From Hydractinia symbiolongicarpus (Eukaryota > Cnidaria > Hydrozoa > Anthoathecata > Hydractiniidae), in NCBI RefSeq assembly GCF_029227915.1, contig NC_079878.1, forward strand, positions 21,415,501 to 21,479,500: DNA of 64,000 bases, read 5' to 3'. Shown here one piece after another: positions 46,301 to 58,300 of this stretch (position 1 is the stretch's first letter; every line of letters begins with the position of its first letter). A model generated the notes under the pieces. The model saw nothing but the letters and a program-made list of their open reading frames with translations. It ran no database searches and was not told the origin of the DNA. Both the position numbers and the translations under genes were made by a program.

Positions 46301-49300
46301 GGTTAACCCATATCATTTAAAAGAAAATGGGTAACCAATGCCGGTGTATACCTAATGTATGCAATCTACGTTCAAAACACAGGACCCACATTGCTAACAG
46401 TTTCCAACACTGAAGTGGCTGTATAAGTATTAGGGATAATAATAATAATACTTTAAAATATCGTATCTCAGTGCGTGTGAAAATGACTCACCTTTTTCTT
46501 CTGCAACACAAACAACAAATGCAGCAGCAACATAGCAACAGTAACAACAACAACAGCAACAACAAGAGTAGAATCCATAACCATTTGCGATCTTTCTTTT
46601 TGCTTTCTTGCTTGCTTTTACCAGGTGCTTTGCTTGGTCCCGGTGGTGGTGGTGCTTCCGTGGTAGTGGTAGTTGTAGAGGTTGTCGTGGTTGTTGTTGT
46701 GGTCGTGGTTGTATCAGGTTTCTTCTCTTCTTCTTTTGGTTTCTCCTCCTTCTTCGGTTTTTCTTCCGCTTTTGGCTTTTCTTCCTTAGGTTCTTTATTA
46801 ACTTCAATACCGCTACTGCCGCCCTTACTAGTCTGCTCCTCAGTTTTTTCATTCCCACCCTTGATAACAACCCCACCCTTAACGCTTTCGCCATCAGCAG
46901 TGGGTTTCTTATCAACAACCGCAGGCGGCTCCACGACAGCCTACAAACATAAGAATTGAATTCAGAACTCATTTTTTCAAAACGAAATCATAAATACAGG
47001 GTGAATGGAACACGTTTTATACCTTTCCGGAAGTATCAACCAAGACGCCGAAGGTTGTTAGATGCGTACATTCACAGGTGGTTATAGAAGCGTTTGAAAA
47101 TATCTTCTTGCAGCCATGGTCTTGCCATGATTCCCTTAAAAATTTAAATCAAAGTATTATTTTGTATCTCTATATTATTAGCCGTCATCTGTCTATTTTT
47201 CTGTCTGTTGCGAAAACAAGAAATGCGATATATAAAGGACGGCAACCCCGTAACTTTTTCCACGGGTTGATGACTAGTTAAAATATAATTATGTTTGCAC
47301 ATTTCCAATGTTCATGATCACACAGTGTAAAGTAAATTTAAAAGAATTGTTTTACACATATTTGGTAACAAAATCCGCAGATCAAAACCACAACTTCGAC
47401 CCCAGGGTATATTGTATCTTTTCGACACAGGGGCGGCAAACATGTTCGTATCGCCGTTTCGGATGTCAGGAAAATGCAAGATGACTTGGAGACGAGTTGA
47501 TTAAAATCAATGTCGCCATTACTTACTCTGTTCGATTCCAGAAAGAACATTGATGTGGTAAATTCTTCTGCGACAACTAAACATTGGAAAATAAATTTAT
47601 TTACATCCATTTAATGTATTTATCTTACTTATGATTCAACCTTGTTTCCAGGTCTCCGCCTGTGACATCTTCTGATGGGACAGCTCAGTAATATTACTAA
47701 TACAAGCCGTTCCGTCGGATGATGACATAAGCGTAGAATATCCCTGGGGACGAGGTTTACTTATGACTCTGTTTTAACTAGTTGCTTCTCACATCGTCAT
47801 TGGCGAAGGTGATAGAGACAGGGAGCTTCATTTCGTCTCCAAGATGAGGAACAACATTCATTGATAAAAGTTGCGATCCGACCACTACTGGGTTGTCATC
47901 TACTATTTCCTCTTCATTGCTAAATAGAAAATGAAAACAAAGTTGTTATCACATTCTTTGCAATAGAGTGCTATTCGTGACATCGCAATTCGTTTCCAGG
48001 TCTTTTACGAAAAAGAAGCACCAAAAACTTACTCGTCTTCTTTGTGAAACCTCTGTATCACAGCAGCTGTACGAAATCTTAAGAAAGTCACATGAATCGT
48101 TTTCATGGGTTCTAAATTATAAAATGTAACATTATATTACTGTTTTAGCATAAACTCTTGCTTCACCTAGCCTGGTATCTGCTTTAAAACGGAACTAGAA
48201 ATTTCCAAAACCTGATTCGCTTATAGGTGTTTTCGTTTTTTCGAAAATTGCAGTTCCGTCCTGAAGGAGAAATCGGGCTAGGTGAAGCAAGAGATCAAAT
48301 TTTTTTCTGCAGACAGGAATGGAAGACCTTAAAATAAAACTAATAAAAAAAAGGCTCACATATTTCGAATGCTTAGATAGCATGATTTTTATTCCTGATC
48401 CGATTTGAAGTGGATACGGAAATATATATCTATAATATGTTCAGCGTGTTTTTTGTTTACCGTGCCGATGTTTGTTAAAAACGGAACACAACAACTTCAA
48501 ATTTCAAAACTCGACAAATTACTGCTTTGACGTTGTTGACGTATGGCAATTTTCGTCATTGTTAGTTGAAATAAAAAAATAAGAAAAATATGGAATAATA
48601 TTTGACTTTGTTACCCAAAACTATAATTAGTTAAACAACCCATTCTGTTTTAACGTAAACATGAGATTTTAAAAGCGTCGGAAAACGTTAAGTGGTAGTA
48701 AGTGAGACCGTTACCAAATTTTGTACTCGGAATTGACGACGGCAGAGAAATTCTTTCAATTCCACACTTCCAACTGGATAGTCTAGGATCGTTTTTATAA
48801 TCAGGAAATGAAACCTCTCCATTTTTCTTTTCAAGTAATTGTTCAACCAAAATAATCCGAACTTGCATCACTAGTAAGAAAAGAAAAAATGATGCTATCA
48901 ACACTAAACAAGGGAAGAAAGTTTCGAAATTTTCTTTATATAGTTTATGAAACTGACATAAGAATTCTCGTGAGATTACAATTAAGAGAATTTGGTCACG
49001 GCATTTACACCGTAGCATTACTCAAACACTAACATACTTGGCTATAAATTTGACAGTCATCATGGATAATCAGAAACCCCTACGTCAGTTCACAGAAAAT
49101 GCGGCATTTTCGTTTGGTTAACTACCCCACGACAGAGCAATAAATTACATCGTTTTCAAATCTACAATCTTAGACAAAATATTGAGTCGAAGGCAGTTTT
49201 TTCCTCATTTTTTAAATATGGATAAAAGTGTCAAACATTCAATGCGCTGCAGCAGTCTGCAAAGTCGCTTTTGCACGCGCTTAGGCAGACAGCGCTGAAA

Positions 49301-52300
49301 AGTTGCTAGTCACATTCTGTAGCACACCGCACACTTCCCCTTTCCCAACCCTTGAATAACAATTCTGCTTTATACGGGCTTGCTTTATTTTATGTTCTCA
49401 GTAAACACCAAACCATTAATGCTTAGAAAGTGACATAAAAAGAAAAGTGGACGTTTTCGCTTGAAAATAAAGAAGAGTTGCTTTCTAATCTCCAGCTTTT
49501 TAAATTGAAGATTTGACACCTGTCCACGCTATTAAATAAACGTGTTCGCCCACTATGTAGGTCCATTTACCACACAGAGAGACGTTAAGCCTTACTAATA
49601 TTCTTGGTGATCATGGTCTGTTGGAATTTTGCGTTGTATCTTGTGAACAATTTTGCGATTGTGTTGCCGTACATCTCAATAGCGGATATGTAACTCATCA
49701 ACAGGTCATGTTTCTGCATACTCTGCAAGTAAATAAATATATTTGTGTAAATAAAAGATGTTATCACATCTCAATACATTTCGTTTTCTTAATTTTTTCC
49801 AACTCATATTATCCGATAGGTATTAGCGGAGAATTTTCGGGGTGTCTTGCCTGAAAAATTTAGAATACATATTCCACCTTCCAGCTAATAAGAGCCTTTT
49901 GAATACTCAGTGAACCGGATAAATAACAACTACTGGAGATTCTGAACACGGAATATTTACAAGTAAAAAGTGACTTTAAGAACCCTTCAAAAATTCCGAC
50001 CGCTTTTTTGCTGATTCCCTAAATGTGTTGGATTTTCTGAGAAAACTCTCCGGGTTTTAAAACAGAGAGGTTTTTGTCAGTCTGTGTTTTGCGCGAAAAA
50101 AATCTTCAGTGCTTCGTGTTTTACACGATAAAAATCTTCGCCGCTCTATTTTTTACACGATAGAAATCTTCGCCGCTCCGTGTTTTATACAATAGAAATC
50201 TTCGCCGCTTCATATTTTACACGACAGAAATCTTTGCCGCTCCGTGTTTTGTACGATAGAAATCTTCGTCGCTCCGTGTTTTATACGATAGAAATCTTCG
50301 CCGCTCCGTATTTTACACGATAGAAATCTTCGCCGCTCCGTGTTTTATACAATAGAAATCTTCGTCGCTTCATATTTTACACAATAGAAATCTTTGCCGC
50401 TCCGTGTTTTATACGATAGAAATCTTCGTCACTCCGTGTTTTATACGATAAAAATCTTCGTCACTCCGTGTTTTATACGATAGAAATCTTCGCCGCTCCG
50501 TGTTTTATACGATAGAAATTTTCGCCGCTCCGTGTTTTACACGATAGAAATCTTCGGCGCTCCGTGTTTTACCGGAAAAAAGCTTCACCGCTCTGTGATG
50601 TACACAAAAAAAAAGCTTCACCGCTCTGTGTTTTACAGAATAGATTGCTTTGCTGCTTATTATTGCTTATTAAATTTTCGTGAAACAAAGAAATGAAGAA
50701 GTAATATAGACATACTTTTTGTTTGTGAATCACTCTCCAATCATCGCTATCTTCGTTTACTTTGCTGTCGGGGCCGTCATTTTCGTTTCGTAACTGCTGC
50801 AAATGCTAAAATATACCAAGAGTTAATGAGATATCTATATTATAATAATAGCCGTCGTCTGTCTGTCTCTGCGCGACCCCCCGCTGAGTTAGAAAATCGT
50901 GCTACGGAAACACGAATATCAAATGCGATATATTCTTATCCCCTTTGTTGCCACGGGTAAATTTAAAGGACGGGCGACCCCGTGGATTTTTCCACGGGTA
51001 AACGACTAGTCTCTTATAATATGTGATTCAGATATTGTTTGAACTATTCATGTCATATACGCCTTTTTATAAGCAACAAAAAATTTGAGGTTCGGCGTTA
51101 ATTAATAATAATTCTCTTGAATTATTCTTCGAAGGTTTCTGAGTTGTTGGTTGTCTACTTACTTAAAAGTACCAAATTCACTTGTTCCCAAGTTGACTAG
51201 TGCGCCAATCAAAATCAAGCTATGGTTTTAATCACGTGTTTTTATAGAAATTACACCTTTAGAAGAAGAAATGTCTTGGAAACTATTGCTGTCTTTAAAA
51301 TCTTCGCTTTTGCCAACCTCAACCACAGAGCTCTTTGACGTGAACTGGAACTTTTTCTCAAAGAGCTCTGGGAACGAGAATACAGATTTGCCATTTTTTC
51401 TTTGTTTTATATGTCAGAGTGGGCTGTTGCTTAGAAGTTGCTCGTAAGAGTAGAAAAGCCCTGGGAAAGATGTTTTTCGAGAATAATGATTTGCCTCCAC
51501 GAATAGTTATGGCGTAGGTAGGATAAAAAATAAATATAAAAATAGACGAAACGTATGAATGACTAAAATTAAAATCAATAAAAATGTCAAAACCTTGTGG
51601 ACTTAATTTTTTTATGACCTATAGATTTACTCGGATAAGTTGCCCTTTTACTTACTCGAATTGAATGTTTCCATTCCATCTCATTAGCTTCATCAAGAAC
51701 AGCGCTAGATGCTTGTAGGAACTCCTGAAAAACGAAAATTTCTTTAGTGCGCAGAAATTGAAATTGCAAAAAGTTTTTATAAAAGTTATTAAGCAGTTAG
51801 GCGACCACATCGGCGACCTTGAATAAGTAAATTGAATAGTGAAACAGTGATCTCGCAATCCCCAGGGTCCCTTGGCCCCTAAGCTGATATTACGGAGTGG
51901 TTATCAATTTAATCAAAAAAGGCAAAATGCCCTGAAAACGAAGTTGCTTTTGATTTCATTTACCTCTACTTCTTGTATGGTCGGGCCGTTCTTTTTGTTT
52001 TTCGCATCTTTTAACAACTCATCTGTAATATCCAAACTTATCATGATGTCTCCACCGAACATCGGAGCGCGTTGTTTGCTATTCTCCTCCTCATAGGTGA
52101 AAATAAGGTCATCGCCTTCTTTTGGTGGGTGTTCTTTTTCTTTCTCTTCTTCTAAGGTAGGTTTCTTTTCTTCTTCCGGTTTTTTCTCCTCTGCTGGCTT
52201 CTTTGGCTCCTCTGGCTTCTTTACTTCAATCGGTTTAACTTCCTCCGGTTTTTTCTCCTCAACCGGTTTAACGTCCTCCGGTTTTTTCTCCTCGACCGGT

Positions 52301-55300
52301 TTAACTTCCTCCGGTTTTTTCTCTTCGACCGGTTTCTTATCTTCTGGTTTTTTATCCACTGGAGCACCGCTTTCGATTTTGACGGCTTCTGTTTTGTTGA
52401 TGACGGTGATTGATATTTCTGGTTTTGGTTTTTTATCTTTTGCTTCATTGTTCACTTCTTGCGGCTTCTCTGTCGGTTTTTTCTCTTCTTTAGGAGTTCC
52501 CTCAGACTCTGTTTCGTCATCAACATCTTGATAATCCGGATCGATTGTAGGAGCCATCGGTTTTGTTGTTGCCGGTACATTTGCTGTAGTCACTGCCGCA
52601 GCTTTTGTTGTTTCTGTAGTTGTTGTTGTTAATGGTGTTGTTGGTGGTGGTGACGATGTCGAAGTTGTAGTTGCCAACGTCGTTGCCATGGTTGTCGTAG
52701 TTGTTGTTGTTGTTGTCGTTGTGGTAGTTGGCGTAATAGGTGGAGCACTAGATGTTCCTACTTCATCGCTTGTGCCAGCTTGAGGTATCTGCGCCTCGCC
52801 TATCACTTTAGAACCTTGTTTTGAAAGCAGAGAGTCGTTATTTGAGTCTGGAATTTCTGGTGTGCTTTTTGGCTTACATTCGTTTTCGTCGCCGTTACAC
52901 TTTATTAAGACGTTTGTTTGAACATTAGTTTTGACGTTAGAGTTTACATTATGTTGTGTTTCTGCCGTGGAATTGACTTTTATATGCACAATATGTTTAG
53001 TCTCCGCGGGATTGTCTTTAGAAGCAGCATCCAGATTTAAGTCTTTTGGAGTCTCTTCAAATTCAATATTGGTAACTTTTAAATTTCCGCTTTTTACGAC
53101 ATGTCCAGTGGGAACGTCAACGATCGTCGGCTTTTCTACGACTTTGTGATACATCACTGGTTTGTACGCTTTTATATTAGCTGTTGGTTTGGATGTTCTT
53201 AAAAATTTCTTGTTTTTTACAACTAAGGCGGTTTGTTTGCGAACGTTGGGATCTTTGATTTTGTCAACGAAAAAGTTAGCTGGAGTATCGTCAGAAATAA
53301 AATCCGACATTGTCGGTGTTTTACTTCTTCCGATACCGCTCATAACAAAATGGTGATGTTTTACATCAGGAATTTCAGTCAATGTGGCTTGTCCATAAAG
53401 TTGTGTGAAAGGTTCTGATCTCCTTTGTTTGCTTGAATTTTCTTTCAACTTGTCTTCTTCCCCTAAACTTCTCTTAGAAACCGTTAAACTTGTATTCTCT
53501 GCAGAAATTTCTGATTCCAACTGTAACAAACTGGTAATGGGATCGCCTTGTTTATTAACCTCCCTTTTACCCTTTCTGTCAAACATACCACTTTCAAACA
53601 AATGTTCAAAATCGTCATCAGTTTCAATGGAACGTCTTTTCCTTGCCGCTTTCACATGACTTTGCCTTTTACTCGCGCCGCCCGTTCTTTTATTTACAGA
53701 GAACCAATCATTGTCGTTGTTTGGATGTGTAACTCGATTAGCTTCGTGAAACAGACTCTCGAAATCATCAGAATCATATGTGTGGTCATGTAAAAGTTCA
53801 CCCATTTTATCTCCGAAACGTTTACGTCTGATACTTTTTAATTGTTGTTTAGCACTTTTTAACATCTCAGCCTTGTTTGGACGACTTGTCCGGTCCCGTC
53901 TACTTTCGTATATAGGCACACCATTTGGCTCTAACTGATCATCTGCGTAGAAAGGTGCTATATCTTTGTGGTCTAGCGGCTGTGACGCTTGTTTTTCCGA
54001 CAAAACATAGGACTCTGTCTTGGCGCCATTTTTATCCTGTGAAAGGCCAACATATGTATGCACGTTTTTGTCAATGTTATTACTGTGAAAGTGTGATTCT
54101 TGTTGCTGAACCGTTTCGTCGCCATTCGGCTCATATTTTACACTCGCTATATTTGCCGGCTGTTCTGACACACTCGGAATTTCTTTCATTTCTATTTTTT
54201 TGGAATCTGGAGGTAAATTCGAAAATTGTTGCGAAACCTGTGCCACTTTATATGGCTGTACGCCCTGGACGGGAGATATTTCTCCCCACGCTGATGTTGC
54301 ATGATGGGAAGGATCACTTTCTACTCTGTTTGGAGATTGAGCCCCTAGGTCTCCTATAGGCTTTGGTTGACTCCAAAAGACATGAGTGCTTTGTTTGACA
54401 GAGTCCATTGGGTTTTTGTTGTTACTGTCGGTAATTCTATCATACTCAACGGAGATTGGTTTGGGAAGAGCTTGTGACGTCACTCGAAAATGTGAACCCT
54501 CCTTCTGCGAAGGTATATCTTCATTGACCTTGTCAGAGTCGAATTTTGGATTTGGATATCGTACGCTACTGAAACCTTTTGAAGTTTTTGGTCTTGATGA
54601 TTCAACTAAATTTGCTTTCGATGCAATAGATTTGTACAAGGATAGCAAGTCTGGCTGGTTTGTTTTTCCAAGCAAAGCAGATAAACCCATCTGACGTAAA
54701 TACGCTTTCAATTTATCAGGAGATAGACTCTCCTTCGTTGAGCCTGATTTGAAATAATGAAGTTGCTCCTCCTCCTCGGATGGCTTAGCTGCTTTATGTG
54801 GTTCAGGTTCAGCATCCTGCAGGTCATTGATCAATTGAAATTCTTTGGGAGGTTTTGAACCATAGGTATCCACCACGGTCAGCTGCAATAGACGGTCGAT
54901 AATAGACGCAGAAGTCACATCTGGCGTGTTGACTCCTGATGACGTAAGCAATTGGACCTTTAAAAGAAAAAAACATATGCTAAACTGTTATATAATTTCC
55001 CCTTTTCCCATAGTTTGTGCTTTCTCAAAAAAATCGGACTGTTCTCACAGAATTATCAACCCCAGAACTCGGCATTCATGTTAAAAATTCAAGTTTAAGC
55101 CCCGGTCTTTGAAGCAGAGTTAGAGTCGTAGTTGTGAAGATATTTGTAGTAATGGCCTACCTCACGAAGAAGAGATTCGTACTTGTATGTTACACAGTCA
55201 CTAAAATCAGGTATCGTCCACGACGCTTGCTTTGTCTCGGTTCCACTGCACTGCCGAGTTGTCAATCCTACAAGAACACATGTGCTTAATTTCTTTCTTT

Positions 55301-58300
55301 ACTTTAGTGCAATAGCTAAACTTTGGAGCACAAAGAAACCCTAACGTTTATATATTCAAGTTAAACTTAACTTCTATTTGATCGTAATATTTCGAGAAAG
55401 GATAACAAACAAGAGCTTACCACTCGCTTCCCTTGGACAAGGTATGCTTACAAAGGTACCATAGACACCGAGTGGCCAGTGAACATCAAAATTGTATTCA
55501 GGTGGACAAACCAAATTGTATCCTAAAATAAATTTTTGTATCAAAATTAACGTTTCACCAGGGGTTGGAACATGAATTTTATGGAATGAACCCAGATAAT
55601 GTAAATTCGAAGTTCTGAGCTCTGAGACGTGAATCTAGTTACGATACTAAAATTTAATTGTGGGAAGTTTGTCCATGAATACCTTTACTGTTCGTAAACT
55701 TAAATCCTCGCACATCGATGGTGAGTCTTCCCGCTATTGGTTCCTCGTGATTACGTAATTCACCCTTTCGCAGCACGTCTACCATCTTTTGCAACAACAC
55801 TTTCGGATTAGTGGATTTATCAGCCGTAATGTTAAATACAGCAACTAGAATTTTAGGCCTAAAAGGAAAACATTAAGAACTCGTGAACAATCTCTAGTTT
55901 TAAAACAATCTCGATCCCAGGACCCAGTGATAGACAAAAGTCCTGGAGACAAGGTTGGGTTTGAAGCAGTCGCTAACTCTAAGAAACCGACAGTGGAGTT
56001 CAAGACTGAAACAATATTCCTATTATGAATCAGTAGAAAATAATAAACTCACTTAAATGCAATCACTTCAACATATTTAAACCCTTCCAGATTTCCATAC
56101 AACCCAGCAATCTAAAATACGTTTATCGGGTTATATCGGAAAAAAGAAGAAAATATTTTGTTACGACAGAAATTTCAAGTAATCGAGACATCTATGTCTC
56201 ATTTATTTTAATTACAGCCATAAATATTTTAATTTTTGTTGAAGTTTAACGTACCATGCTTCGTAGGGTTTCGGCAAAGTTTAAAAATTCTAAGGATTCA
56301 TTATCCACCATTTCATCTTTGTATCGTTCGTTAGTGATATTCAACCAAACTGTATATTGACGATCTAAAAAAATCAAATGGAGAAGAATGGAGAAAATCT
56401 TCTTTTTTTTAAAGTTCTTTAAGAATATTCGATGAATTGACTGTTCCCGCTAACCGCTACTTTAGAAGAAGTTAACTGTATTTGGAAAGCCATTTCACTG
56501 TTTCTTCGTTTGTGGCACAACAGTACGAAGAAACATAGCTCGGAGCGTTCCCCTAAAATCTTTGTGATAAAGGCCCCCTTGTGCGCGAATGGAATAATTT
56601 TCAATTTCTATAAACATCAGATGCAGATTGGAATTAAAGCGTACTCGACTTACCCCCACCCCTAAGACATCAAATCTGTTCTTAGTCAAAGATTAAAGAC
56701 AAGTCGAACGAGCAATACTGTCTGCGGACACGTTCTGTTGCTTAAACGAGAGTTTTTCCTCTCGTTTAAGCCATAGAAATAAGGCTTATATAAGGACTCT
56801 AATATATAAACGTTAGAAGTAAAAAGGTTCAATATAAACTGAGACTATCCAGGAGAATTAAGTACGTAACTAAGTAACGGGTAGTTTCAACGTCCTTGGA
56901 GATTCCATTGTATAGCATTGCTCTAACTTGCTTGCATGCCACACAAGGCCATTAGCGGTCAGTACATGGCACTAAATGGGTTGACAACACTCTATTTAAT
57001 TTGCGCCGGAATGGGGACTCGAACGTGGAATCTTATGATTGCGAGTCGAATGCGCTACCACTACACCATTCCCACCTATACCATTACCAATAAAATTAAC
57101 TGAGCGTTGTGCGATAATAATATACGTTTTAAATGAGGAGTCTTTATTACCTGTTGGTAGCAACCCCGGAATGGACGTACGCTCTAAAATAAACACAAGA
57201 AAAACTTTAATTATTTAATTAAGGTAATGAAACTAAAAACAAAATCTGAAGACGCTAAAAAATGCATTATGCAACAACTTTTAGAGAAAACTTAACTAGC
57301 GCCCTTCTTTAACGCCTAAATACAACTTACTCTCGCTTATGTCCAGAACATCAGGGCGTTCGACAAATGCCAACATAGATTGCAACCTTCCAGCCTTCAC
57401 AGCTCTACTTGCGCATTTTCCATTTTTATAACATTGTACGGAATAACATCTTTTACCAAGAAGAAACGCAGCATCACAAAATAAATCGGCGCAACATAAA
57501 CTTAAACAAGCGTGGAAACCAGGCGTTAATCCCCTAAAGGTGTATATACCAGCTTTCTGTCCACCAATCAGAACGTGATTCTTCATTACTTTGTTATGCT
57601 GACAATGGCGTGTCAAACTGTCCGGTACATTGGGCTCTTCCCCGTCTTGTTTTTCATTGCTTTCTTTCTTAGCGGTTTTCTCGTACAATCTTTGCCGGTC
57701 ACGATCAAATTTCCACGATAAATAACGTTCTTGATCTCTCTGCATTTGCAGTAAATTTTCATGTTTTTTAGAAATTTTTAATTTCTCCTTACCAGCTATG
57801 TCTCGCTTTTTGATGACGTAAGCAAGTTGCGATGGTAACGTTGCTTGGCGCGAAGCGGGAATCATTTGACATTTTTCGAAGCTATAGCAAGATACAGTGT
57901 AACACGTTTTTTCTACCATGAACGAAACATCACAGAGCTTGTCCTTACAACACAAATCAACACATTGGCGCATGTCCCCGATCTTTCCATAATCGTAGAA
58001 ATCTCCTGAATCTGGTCCGTATTTTAGTGATACAGATGTAAATATTCGCGCAGGAAAGCATTTATCGCTTTTTACAATAACAGGAGGTTTCGCTGTTAAC
58101 AAATTATTTTGTTCGCTAAAAAATAACTCCGCTTTGCTAGTTTGGTCTTTTTGAGAATCTTTTTGTATGATAACCCGTTTATCGCCCGATTTATTTCGGA
58201 TCGTAGCACGTGGTAACTTGAACTGCTGTCTAACTAAAGGATTAATGAAAGTCCGTTCTTGAGCGGAAACATCTTTGTAAAAATGGGGAGTTATGCGATA

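Larger units (their letters stand above)
47023..51724 (-). other. Exons 10-17: GAIN domain with intact GPS
   Basis: Helical part A: SYISAIEMYGNTIAKLFTRY. Part B: VRIILVEQLLEK, ERISLPSSIPS, VTFLRFRTAAVIQRF, VVVGSQLLSMNVVPHLG, KLPVSITFAN. GPS: HQCSFWNRTE, ESWQDHGCKK, TTCECTHLTTFGVLVD with the four canonical Cys, two Trp and the His-Leu-Thr cleavage triad (Leu1927/Thr1928). Family knowledge: this domain self-cleaves during folding. Confidence 0.88.

Noticed and set aside
46430-46972. Overlapping long frames on both strands at the 46.5-kb exon
   Set aside because: They are shadows of the triplet-repeat coding of exon 18. Only the frame giving the stalk and Leu helix keeps splice phase with its neighbours.
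52097-54694. Plus-strand frames opposite exon 9
   Set aside because: They are complements of the repetitive Lys/Pro/Glu and Ser-rich coding sequence, with no splice sites or start context of their own.
57000-57070. Possible functional tRNA gene (minus strand)
   Set aside because: A and B boxes and the acceptor stem are good, but the T stem does not pair and a SINE body follows.
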